From an uncultured Chloroflexota bacterium (lineage in GTDB: Bacteria > Chloroflexota > Anaerolineae > Aggregatilineales > Phototrophicaceae): a stretch of DNA of 5,669 nucleotides. Below are positions 1 through 5,669 of the stretch, piece after piece. The notes beneath the pieces were generated by a model. The model saw nothing but the letters and a program-made list of their open reading frames with translations, searched no databases and was not told the DNA's origin. Position numbers and translations under genes: made by a program. How positions within the stretch are numbered: the stretch's first letter is position 1; every line of letters begins with the position of its first letter. Location: assembly GCA_937870805.1 (NCBI GenBank), contig CALMZT010001168.1, positions 1-5,669 on the forward strand, written 5' to 3'.

Positions 1-1009
1 TGCGTGTCCATTCCATATCAATATTCTGCAAGAAGGGGGCTTTGTAAGCGTCGATTGCACGACGCAGCAGCGTTTCTTCTTCATGCTCTGTAGAAGCGAC
101 GAGCGCGCGCTCTACAGCTTCCTGAAAGTCAGCAACATCATAATGGCGAACCACTTTTTCGCTCGGCAGATAGAACCCACCATTATACTGCGTAAGTTCG
201 TAACTGCCCGTTCCACCGACTTTCATGGTGATGCGTTCACTAATTTTACGCTTGGTGACGTGGAAAACGTTTGTTGCTTCTTTAACACTGAGGTCAGGCC
301 AGAAGGTTTGAAAGATTTCATCACGGGTCACAAGAGGTCGATCTACAAAGTAGAAGAACAAATTGCGAGGCAGCGCACCATCCCAATTTGTAATCGGCTG
401 CCCATTGACCAAGGCATAACCTCTACCCAATGCATAGATTTCTAGCTGTGGACGAGGTGTGTCTTCTACAGCGAACATCACATCATTTTTGCGATATTCA
501 GTTCCTAAAACAAGGGCTTCGCCGCGTGCTACCATATCATACCAGGGCTGGTGGGTAAGCAGACGTGAAGAGAACGATAGCTGTAAGTTATTTGGCAAAC
601 CACCGACTAATGCTCTGGTGAATTGTTCAAAAGCCTCATCATGGGGGACTCGATCAAGCTCATCGATATAGAGGACAACATCTTTTTTACCGGCATAATC
701 ACTGAGATCCTGCGCCAATGCTGTACCCATATCAGCAGGGTTATTACGCTCCAGCGCAGGACGTGTATTGCGACCAAAACCCTCAAGCACTTCGTCAAAT
801 TCTTTGACTAAACCACGTAACCAACCCGTTAAAGTAGTCTCATCGGCAGGAATACGATAGTACAGTAAACCATTATCGATACCTGATAGGAAATACGTAA
901 GAAACAAGGTTCGGTAATTTGTCCAAGGATACAGTAAGACGACTTTGTATCCTTTGGATCGTTCTCTAAACGAATCCAGGGAGACTCGTGTAATTTCTTG
1001 GAATATCAT
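1..1009 (-). CDS. SARP/MalT-like transcriptional regulator with degenerate NTPase, winged helix and BTAD domains (C-terminus outside window)
   Basis: Likely a cytoplasmic DNA-binding transcription regulator. The 336 visible residues split into three parts. Residues about 20-170 resemble the MalT/LAL-type STAND NTPase: a strand VVLLYP (23-28), a Walker B VVLYIDELDR (111-120, D116/E117), then a sensor-like SSR (R149) and an ARGE segment (161-164). The Walker A position reads PWTNYRT (28-34), so the P-loop glycines and lysine are missing. Residues about 187-283 form an OmpR/SARP-type winged helix (LEIYALG, then an LVTRDEIFQTFWPDLS segment, then NVFHVTKRKISERI). Residues from about 290 (HYDVADFQEAVERAL) begin a BTAD helical repeat domain, cut at the window edge. 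The lid region usual between a MalT NTPase and its effector domain is nearly absent. ATG at 1009 is the only possible start: an in-frame TGA lies 12 codons upstream (1045-1043) with no start codon between. No receiver domain precedes the winged helix. The family call is firm; the target genes are unknown. Confidence 0.85.
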   Translation of the reverse strand, partial: MIFQEITRVSLDSFRERSKGYKVVLLYPWTNYRTLFLTYFLSGIDNGLLYYRIPADETTLTGWLRGLVKEFDEVLEGFGRNTRPALERNNPADMGTALAQDLSDYAGKKDVVLYIDELDRVPHDEAFEQFTRALVGGLPNNLQLSFSSRLLTHQPWYDMVARGEALVLGTEYRKNDVMFAVEDTPRPQLEIYALGRGYALVNGQPITNWDGALPRNLFFYFVDRPLVTRDEIFQTFWPDLSVKEATNVFHVTKRKISERITMKVGGTGSYELTQYNGGFYLPSEKVVRHYDVADFQEAVERALVASTEHEEETLLRRAIDAYKAPFLQNIDMEWTR

Positions 1010-1101
1010 CTTTTGCTCAAGCCTTCTGCTGAATAAACTATGTCAGCGGTACTGGTGAAGCCAACCACGTTGTTTCCATTCCCATCATATTCTTGATACA
1101 T
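1006..1101 (-). CDS. Possible small leader ORF (31 codons) overlapping the regulator start
   Basis: An ATG ORF encodes MYQEYDGNGN..., ending ...AEGLSKR, and its TGA overlaps the regulator's ATG as ATGA, the usual arrangement for translational coupling. The frame stays open upstream to a TAA near 1200, with an alternative GTG at 1119. GC is about 47% in 1021-1080 but about 32% in 1081-1140, so base composition becomes gene-like roughly where this ORF begins. No Shine-Dalgarno sequence precedes the ATG, but a TATAAT at 1116-1111 would start transcription two or three bases before it, giving a leaderless message. I do not recognise the peptide; it has no membrane segment or known motif. It may be a real small protein, a coupling leader, or chance. 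Confidence 0.35.
   Translation of the reverse strand: MYQEYDGNGNNVVGFTSTADIVYSAEGLSKR
1022..1027 (-). promoter_or_regulatory. Possible ribosome binding site of the regulator
   Basis: AGAAGG on the minus strand lies 12 bases before the regulator's ATG (1009). This is a good Shine-Dalgarno core but further away than the usual 5-9 bases. It falls inside the upstream small ORF, so ribosomes finishing that ORF would pass over it, which fits coupled re-initiation. Confidence 0.35.
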
Positions 1102-1110
1102 TTGGAAACT

Positions 1111-1116
1111 ATTATA
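1111..1116 (-). promoter_or_regulatory. Candidate -10 box (TATAAT) for the regulator transcript
   Basis: A perfect TATAAT reads toward the regulator. No good -35 sits at 17 bases; the nearest similar hexamer, TTGTAA, is 20 bases upstream, which is long. The predicted start, about 1104-1103, is two or three bases before the ATG at 1101, implying a nearly leaderless mRNA. In a region this AT-rich, a -10 box alone is weak evidence. Confidence 0.3.
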
Positions 1117-1162
1117 CACCCAGTTAAGAGTATAGATTACAATTCCTTGATATTGTATGTGT

Positions 1163-1171
1163 TTTATAACA
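1163..1171 (-). promoter_or_regulatory. Candidate extended -10 (TGTTATAAA) for the regulator transcript
   Basis: On the minus strand TG-T-TATAAA matches the extended -10 pattern TGnTATAAT with one mismatch, a form that can work without a strong -35. The best -35 partner, TTAGAA at 16 bases, is poor. It would start transcription near 1156, leaving about 55 bases before the small ORF and about 150 before the regulator. It is an alternative or second start to the TATAAT at 1116-1111. Confidence 0.2.
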
Positions 1172-1273
1172 AGAAGCGGCGATTTTCTAACTATTCCTTA
1201 ATCATCGTATTATCGCCAATAAAAATGTTATAGGGATACAAAGATCAACTGCTGAAATGCGCTTAAATTATAA

Positions 1274-1289
1274 TTTGAACAATTTCAAA
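1274..1289. repeat. Short inverted repeat TTTGAA-CAAT-TTCAAA
   Basis: Perfect 6-bp arms flank a 4-base centre in the most AT-rich stretch. The right arm (TTCAAA, 1284-1289) is also the -35-like hexamer of the candidate promoter ending at 1312, so a protein bound here would affect it. Short AT-rich dyads are common by chance. Confidence 0.25.
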
Positions 1290-1312
1290 ATCAAGGAAAA
1301 TTTACATATAAT
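1284..1312 (+). promoter_or_regulatory. Candidate sigma70-type promoter, upstream site, toward the kinase
   Basis: TTCAAA (1284-1289, four of six to TTGACA), a 17-base spacer and a perfect TATAAT (1307-1312). Transcription would start near 1319, about 240 bases before the kinase start. The -10 lies inside the tandem 11-bp repeat. It could be a second, separately controlled kinase promoter, or a chance match in 17% GC sequence. Confidence 0.3.
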
Positions 1313-1320
1313 TTACAAAT
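1299..1320. repeat. Abutting 11-bp direct repeat (AATTTACATAT / AATTTACAAAT)
   Basis: Two adjoining 11-mers at 1299-1309 and 1310-1320 agree at 10 of 11 positions. Proteins with OmpR-type winged helices, including SARPs, often bind direct repeats spaced about one helical turn (11 bp), and the divergent regulator carries such a domain. The repeat covers the TATAAT of the upstream candidate promoter. That it is the regulator's operator is inference. Confidence 0.45.
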
Positions 1321-1403
1321 ATTCTGACATCCTTAAAGGGTATGTTAACACAAGCGTGAGATGCTATTATGCTACAATTATTCCTAGAGACAAAGTTGTC
1401 TGT

Positions 1404-1432
1404 TTGTAAATTCGCGTTGGGCAGACTATACT
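1404..1432 (+). promoter_or_regulatory. Candidate sigma70-type promoter of the histidine kinase gene
   Basis: TTGTAA (1404-1409, four of six to TTGACA), a 17-base spacer and TATACT (1427-1432, five of six to TATAAT) form the best promoter match in the intergenic region. Transcription would start near 1439, giving a leader of about 120 bases that contains both dyads described below. No alternative gene lies between it and the kinase. Confidence 0.5.
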
Positions 1433-1445
1433 AAGTTTTAATTCA

Positions 1446-1464
1446 ATATCACCTGACTTGATAT
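1446..1464. repeat. Inverted repeat ATATCA-N7-TGATAT, possible operator
   Basis: Perfect 6-bp arms at 1446-1451 and 1459-1464 are separated by CCTGACT. The site begins about seven bases after the predicted kinase transcription start, where a dimeric repressor could block elongation or open-complex formation. No family consensus is recognised. Confidence 0.35.
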
Positions 1465-1495
1465 AGTATTTTATTCTTATTTCATAACATAAACG

Positions 1496-1515
1496 TGCTG
1501 ATAGCGCTGTCAGCA
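1496..1515. repeat. 20-bp near-perfect palindrome in the kinase leader
   Basis: TGCTGA and TCAGCA arms surround an AGCGCT core. Nineteen-of-twenty-style symmetry fails only at one base pair position (1502 T against 1509 G), which in RNA would be a U-G wobble pair. It could be a protein operator or an RNA hairpin of about eight pairs closing a GCGC loop. No U-tract follows on either strand, so it is not an intrinsic terminator. It lies about 43 bases before the kinase start. Confidence 0.5.
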
Positions 1516-1557
1516 TAGAGTGGTTAAGCGGTTTGAGTTGTGGGTTATCAGTACCGG

Positions 1558-4500
1558 GTGAATCGCAGGCAAAATAGAGGTTTCCCTTCCCTATCGAGTA
1601 AGTATCGTGTTGGGGTAGCTGCGTTTTGCACTACCCTGCTGATTATTTTGTTTCGACTCCCTGACGCCTTAGAATTTACCTTATTTATCACTTGTCTTGC
1701 CAGTTTTGTTCTCGCAGATTTACTTTATGGTTTGCCCAATCGCTATCTTTTGCTTGGGTATTTGAACTTTAGCTTTCTGGTCGCCTGGCTCACAATGGGC
1801 ACAATCCCAGCGTTGGGGATTATCCTTCCAGGAACACTGCTCGCTGCGCTCATTCGATTTCTAAGAAGTCAACAACCGCACCAAAATATTAGCACGCCTA
1901 CCGAGATCGTCAATTTCGCGTGGTGGCGTGCGGCGGTGGGGAGCACAACGCTGCTGGGCGCTGCGATAGTCTTTCAACTTTTAGGCGGCAGTGCACCGCT
2001 TGCTTCAGTGCGTGAACATTTGATACCCCTGGCAATTGCCCTGTTTGTCGCGGGTGGCATTTCGCAAGTTGTCGGTCTGATCCTGCATGAAGACAAAAGC
2101 CTTCAACCCTTTTGGGCAGCGAACACCAGAACCTTCCTGCTGTCTGAAGGCGTATTAATCCTGCTCACCGCCCTGCTCCCGGCAATATTACACCAGGTTG
2201 GCGAGACGCTGTTCCTGCTGGCGATGGCGGTGATAGCGCTGCAAGCTATCCTCTATAAGGAAATGCTTAACACACGCCAGCAGCTTACTCAGCGCGTGGA
2301 CGAACTCTCCTTATTGCAAAATATCCGTCAACGGATTGCAGACACCCTGATTATGGAGGATCTGCTGTGGAGTATTTACGAAGAAGTCCAGCAGTTAGTG
2401 CCATCGAAGGTTTTCATCGCAGCGCTCTATGATGAAGCCAGCAGTGTCATTGACTTCCGTCTCGTAGTAGAAGATGGGAAACGGGTACAAAAGCCTACCC
2501 GTTTGCTGCGTAATTCACCGATTGATCAAGTCATTCGCAGCAGACGAGCCGTCAGCGTAAATGCCTCAGAATTTGATACCCAAATGGGCATTAACGACGA
2601 ATACACGCGCTACACTTCTTATTTGGGTGTACCGCTTACGGTGGGTGATAAGGTGATCGGCGCGCTTGCCTGTTTGGAACGTCAGGATGGCAGCACCTTT
2701 ACTTCGCGCGATGTCGATGTGCTGCAAATGATTGCCAATCAAGTAGCGCTGGCAATCCGCAACGCTGTTCTGTTTTACCGCAGCACCAGCATGACCGAAT
2801 CATTGGCACTGATCAATGGTTCAGTGCAAAATGTGATGTTCAACCTGGACAGCACGAAGGGCATGGAAATCGCCTGCAATACGGCGATGCAAATTGCGGA
2901 TGCGCAAAAAGCAGCGATCTATTTGCTGGACATCAACAGCAAACGTGAAATGCGCCTGGTACAGCATATCGGTTTGCCAGATGCGTTTGTCGAAGCCTAT
3001 CAAGTCATTGATTATAATCCTGAGCAATATACTGAGGGTGCTTATCTTGTCACAAAGATTGATGGAGATGCGAACCTTGCCGCACAGGCACAATCTGGTA
3101 AATTTCGCGCCTATGCTCAGATCCCACTACGTTCCAGCAGCACCATCATTGGGTTCATTGCGGTGTATCACGATCTGCCGCACTTCTATCGCAAGAGCGA
3201 ACTTGATTTATTGGAGACGCTAGCGAACCAAATTACCGCAGCGCTAGACAATGCTGAACTCCTCAAAGCATTAGAAATCTACGCGAGTGAACAAGCGCAA
3301 CTCGTATATCTTTCACGAATGTCGGGTTCATCGCTAGAGCTAGATAAAGTGCTAATTGGCATTTCGACGCTGCTAGAGCAAATGCTCAATATCGATCATG
3401 TGCAGATAGGCGTGCTTGTACCCGGTAAAGATCGGCTGCAAGTGTTTCATACGCACGGCGAGAATATCAGCTTTCAGAACCTGCCCCTGAGTGCGCTGCC
3501 TGAAATCCAAAGCTCTGCCGACGCTGGACAAATTATTGCGCCGCAGATTTTCCAGGCAGATCATCCCGATCTGTCGCCCGCACTGCGAGAGATTATGACA
3601 CAATATGGGCAGGCAAGCGTCGCGCTCACCCCCTTATTTGTCAACAATGGTCTACTCGGCGTCGTCATCCTTGGCAGTCAATACCCGCGTGATTTCTCAG
3701 AGAGTGAAGCGCGGCTCATTGAGATGGCGATGAATCAAATCGCTGCTCAGATTTACAACGCCCGCCTCTATACTTCGACTGAAGAAGACTTACAGCGGCG
3801 TTTGGAGCAATTGTCGCTGCTGGAAAATATCGCGCAGCAAATCACCGGGGCGCTGGATTTGAACCAGCTTATCAGCCATGTGCTGCAAGCAGCCATCACT
3901 GCGTCCCAAGCTGATGTGGCGACGCTTGGTTTGTTGACTGAAGGTGAAGACTTCTGGTTTATCGTCCGTGAATATGATGAACAGGGAGTATGGCACCAAA
4001 ATTATGTGACCAGCACGCGCAATAGAGGCATCAGTGGGCGCGTGGCACGCACAGGGCAATCCCTGCTGATCGCGGATAATCGACTTGAACCAGAATACGT
4101 TGTTCCGAGCACAATCCGTGAATATCGGTCATCGTTAGTTGTGCCGCTGCGTAAAGAAGATCGTATCGTCGGCGTACTCAACGTCGAAAGTATCGTCCCT
4201 GACTTCTTCACGACTGAGCAGGCAAGTTTCTTGCATAACCTCGCGGGACACGCTGTCCTGAGCATCGACAACGCGCGATTGCTGCAAGAACGCCAACAGG
4301 AAATCGAAACGCTCACTCGTCTGCGTGAACTGTCGCTGCGCATGTCCAGCGCGCATGATCTTCCTTCCGTAGCAACTGCCATTTTGCAAACCAGCTTCAG
4401 TATGCTCAATGCGCAGGACGCGGCGATCTTTAGTTACAACGAGATCACTGGCGACATCAGTCTGTTAGCTGGCATCCGCTATGATTCGGTGAAGCGCGTT

Positions 4501-5669
4501 GAACTGAATGAAACGTTGTTTCGCGGCAAACTTGCCTATGAAATCATTCAAGGGGACAGTCCCAACCTCATCGAAGATTTGAATGAGTTTCCACCCTATG
4601 AATTTGTGGACACGCGCGAATACATTACCCTACTTGGTGTGCCGATCAAGCGTAACCGTCGTGTGACGGAAGTGCTGTGTCTTGCATTTAATTCACGCCA
4701 GCGCTTTGAAGACCGTGAGCAAAGCGCTATTGACCTGTTGAGCATTCAGGCGTCAGGGCATCTGGAAAATGCGATGCTCACTGAAACCATCCGTTCGAGC
4801 AGCAACCGGATGCGCGCCATCCTCGACTCGACGCGCGACGGCGTGATTTTACTTGACACACGCGGATTGCTCATCGGCTTTAACCCATCAGCAGAACGTT
4901 TACTCGGTATTACGCTAGAAGATCGGGAGAACCATCGCTTTGCCGAGACCCTGATGAGCCAAGCCCAAGCGGGTGAATTGGGTGAGGGTGGTTATTCAGA
5001 AGCGGAAATTGGTGATCTTGTACGCATCTTGCAGGAAGAACCCGAAAGGATCACGCGCCGCCAGTTCGCACGTTATGTACACGGACAATTCACCTACATC
5101 GAGGAGATTGGGTCGCCTGTAACCGACCAAAATCACACGATTATGGGACGACTGCTCGTACTGCGTGATGTCAGTGAAGAAAAGATGTTAGAGGCGTATC
5201 GCGAAGACATCACGCATATGATTGTCCACGACTTGCGCGCACCTCTGGGTTCGATCATCAGCGCTTTGACGCTGGCAATGGAAAGTGTCGAAGACCCTTC
5301 AACCATTTACATGGTCGGGACGACACTCGATGTATCACTGACAAGCGCTTACAAGCTGCTGCATCTGGTGGACAGCTTGCTGGATATCGCCAAGTTAGAA
5401 AAACAGCAGATGCCCTTGAAGTTTGCGCCTGCCAAAATCGGCGTCATGATTGACGAAGCCTATAATACACTTACAAGCTCAGTCGCTGCGGCGAACATCA
5501 CTGTTGAAATCAATGTGCCGGAAGACTTGCCGGATGTTTACGTCGACAGTGATAAAATCCAGCGCGTGTTGATTAACTTATTCGATAATGCCCTGCGTTA
5601 CACTCCAACCAACGGCAAGATCGTACTGCAAGCACACGTGATGGATAATCGTAAGAAAATGCTGGTGCA
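1558..5669 (+). CDS. Membrane-bound multi-GAF/PAS sensor histidine kinase (C-terminus outside window)
   Basis: A sensor kinase that would autophosphorylate on histidine and pass phosphate to a response regulator not seen here. From GTG at 1558: basic N-terminus (MNRRQNRG), about eight hydrophobic helices (18-34, 40-59, 63-81, 82-101, 125-143, 155-176, 192-211, 216-233), a linker helix, then five GAF domains (about 250-405, 416-566, 582-737, 752-910, 922-1078). GAF4 is the most typical (GISGRVARTGQSLLIADN; LVVPL; IVGVLNVES). A PAS domain (1082-1212; AILDSTRDGVILLD) leads to HisKA (1214-1285) with H-box VHDLRAPLGS, H1224 the acceptor. The ATPase domain shows its N-box INLFDNALRYTP (N1344), then the window ends; the G-boxes lie outside. 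H+4 is A1228, not the usual T/N. The GAFs lack an obvious bilin-cysteine context, so their ligands are unknown. The start is uncertain: GTG 1540 is the only other upstream choice (TGA at 1534-1536), neither has a clear Shine-Dalgarno, and the first ATG (1795) would delete two or three helices. Confidence 0.92.
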   Translation, partial: MNRRQNRGFPSLSSKYRVGVAAFCTTLLIILFRLPDALEFTLFITCLASFVLADLLYGLPNRYLLLGYLNFSFLVAWLTMGTIPALGIILPGTLLAALIRFLRSQQPHQNISTPTEIVNFAWWRAAVGSTTLLGAAIVFQLLGGSAPLASVREHLIPLAIALFVAGGISQVVGLILHEDKSLQPFWAANTRTFLLSEGVLILLTALLPAILHQVGETLFLLAMAVIALQAILYKEMLNTRQQLTQRVDELSLLQNIRQRIADTLIMEDLLWSIYEEVQQLVPSKVFIAALYDEASSVIDFRLVVEDGKRVQKPTRLLRNSPIDQVIRSRRAVSVNASEFDTQMGINDEYTRYTSYLGVPLTVGDKVIGALACLERQDGSTFTSRDVDVLQMIANQVALAIRNAVLFYRSTSMTESLALINGSVQNVMFNLDSTKGMEIACNTAMQIADAQKAAIYLLDINSKREMRLVQHIGLPDAFVEAYQVIDYNPEQYTEGAYLVTKIDGDANLAAQAQSGKFRAYAQIPLRSSSTIIGFIAVYHDLPHFYRKSELDLLETLANQITAALDNAELLKALEIYASEQAQLVYLSRMSGSSLELDKVLIGISTLLEQMLNIDHVQIGVLVPGKDRLQVFHTHGENISFQNLPLSALPEIQSSADAGQIIAPQIFQADHPDLSPALREIMTQYGQASVALTPLFVNNGLLGVVILGSQYPRDFSESEARLIEMAMNQIAAQIYNARLYTSTEEDLQRRLEQLSLLENIAQQITGALDLNQLISHVLQAAITASQADVATLGLLTEGEDFWFIVREYDEQGVWHQNYVTSTRNRGISGRVARTGQSLLIADNRLEPEYVVPSTIREYRSSLVVPLRKEDRIVGVLNVESIVPDFFTTEQASFLHNLAGHAVLSIDNARLLQERQQEIETLTRLRELSLRMSSAHDLPSVATAILQTSFSMLNAQDAAIFSYNEITGDISLLAGIRYDSVKRVELNETLFRGKLAYEIIQGDSPNLIEDLNEFPPYEFVDTREYITLLGVPIKRNRRVTEVLCLAFNSRQRFEDREQSAIDLLSIQASGHLENAMLTETIRSSSNRMRAILDSTRDGVILLDTRGLLIGFNPSAERLLGITLEDRENHRFAETLMSQAQAGELGEGGYSEAEIGDLVRILQEEPERITRRQFARYVHGQFTYIEEIGSPVTDQNHTIMGRLLVLRDVSEEKMLEAYREDITHMIVHDLRAPLGSIISALTLAMESVEDPSTIYMVGTTLDVSLTSAYKLLHLVDSLLDIAKLEKQQMPLKFAPAKIGVMIDEAYNTLTSSVAAANITVEINVPEDLPDVYVDSDKIQRVLINLFDNALRYTPTNGKIVLQAHVMDNRKKMLV

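Larger units (their letters stand above)
1102..1557. other. AT-rich divergent intergenic control region
   Basis: About 450 bases separate the divergent transcription units. Hand counts give GC of 33% (1201-1260), 17% (1261-1320), 35% (1321-1380), 37% (1381-1440) and 27% (1441-1500), rising to 50% at 1501-1560. It holds candidate promoters in both directions, an 11-bp tandem repeat and several dyads, listed separately. No tRNA or other structured RNA gene, no U-tract terminator and no convincing ORF above 60 codons is visible. Its size and ordering suggest dense regulation rather than decayed coding sequence. Confidence 0.7.

Noticed and set aside
83..811. Several open frames of 62-120 codons on both strands opposite or within the regulator
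   Set aside because: They overlie the regulator frame, whose translation shows clear winged-helix, BTAD and Walker B features; the alternatives give no recognisable protein.
1274..1320. AT-rich repeats as a replication origin or attachment site
   Set aside because: No DnaA-box cluster, integrase gene, tRNA end or matching distant copy is visible; a regulatory role between divergent genes is simpler.
1257..1409. A 50-codon plus-strand ORF (starting MRLNYNLNNF) in the AT-rich intergenic region
   Set aside because: It has no Shine-Dalgarno sequence, its Asn/Lys/Tyr/Ile-rich composition simply reflects AT-rich DNA, its end overlaps the -35 of the best kinase promoter, and it runs through the repeats.
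1496..1515. Palindrome as an intrinsic terminator
   Set aside because: No run of T follows the hairpin on either strand, and both neighbouring genes are transcribed away from this region, so nothing needs terminating here.
1507..1557. Upstream extension of the kinase frame
   Set aside because: In-frame stops at 1516, 1525 and 1534 close the frame, so the protein cannot start before 1537 without a sequence error.
2821..4409. Minus- and plus-strand open frames of 76-135 codons inside the kinase gene
   Set aside because: They are out-of-frame shadows of the continuous kinase frame, whose GAF domains are clear in this region.

Overview
The window holds two large genes that point away from each other, each cut by a window edge, with an AT-rich control region between them. 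On the minus strand (1-1009) is the N-terminal 336 residues of a SARP/MalT-like transcriptional regulator: a degenerate STAND-type NTPase domain, an OmpR-type winged helix and the beginning of a bacterial transcriptional activator domain (BTAD). On the plus strand (about 1558 to the end) is a giant membrane sensor histidine kinase, 1370 residues visible: about eight transmembrane segments, five tandem GAF domains, a PAS domain, a HisKA domain with its phospho-acceptor histidine, and the N-box of the catalytic ATPase domain, where the window stops. Both reading frames are open throughout what is visible.

The architecture (multi-GAF/PAS kinases and BTAD regulators with a MalT-like N-terminus), the moderate GC of the genes and the GTG start suggest a member of the Chloroflexota, perhaps the Anaerolineae. 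This is inferred from family knowledge only. No rRNA, tRNA, mobile element or CRISPR array is visible.

The region between the genes (about 1010-1557) is the least ordinary part. GC falls to about 17% at 1261-1320 (counted by hand), against about 47% at 1021-1080 and 50% at 1501-1560. It contains a possible 31-codon minus-strand ORF (1101-1006) whose stop overlaps the regulator's ATG as ATGA, with a TATAAT just upstream that would make its mRNA nearly leaderless. It also holds an abutting 11-bp direct repeat over a possible -10 box, a well-formed sigma70-type promoter (TTGTAA-17-TATACT) reading toward the kinase, and two dyads between that promoter and the kinase start, one a 20-bp near-perfect palindrome.

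How the genes work together is not shown directly. The kinase would sense intracellular or membrane cues through its helices and GAF/PAS array. The divergent regulator has no receiver domain in its visible part, so any link would be transcriptional (control of the shared region) or non-canonical, unless a receiver lies beyond the window. I see no clear new system. The best leads are the regulator's lost P-loop, the coupled small ORF, the ordered operator-like elements and the kinase's alanine at H+4.
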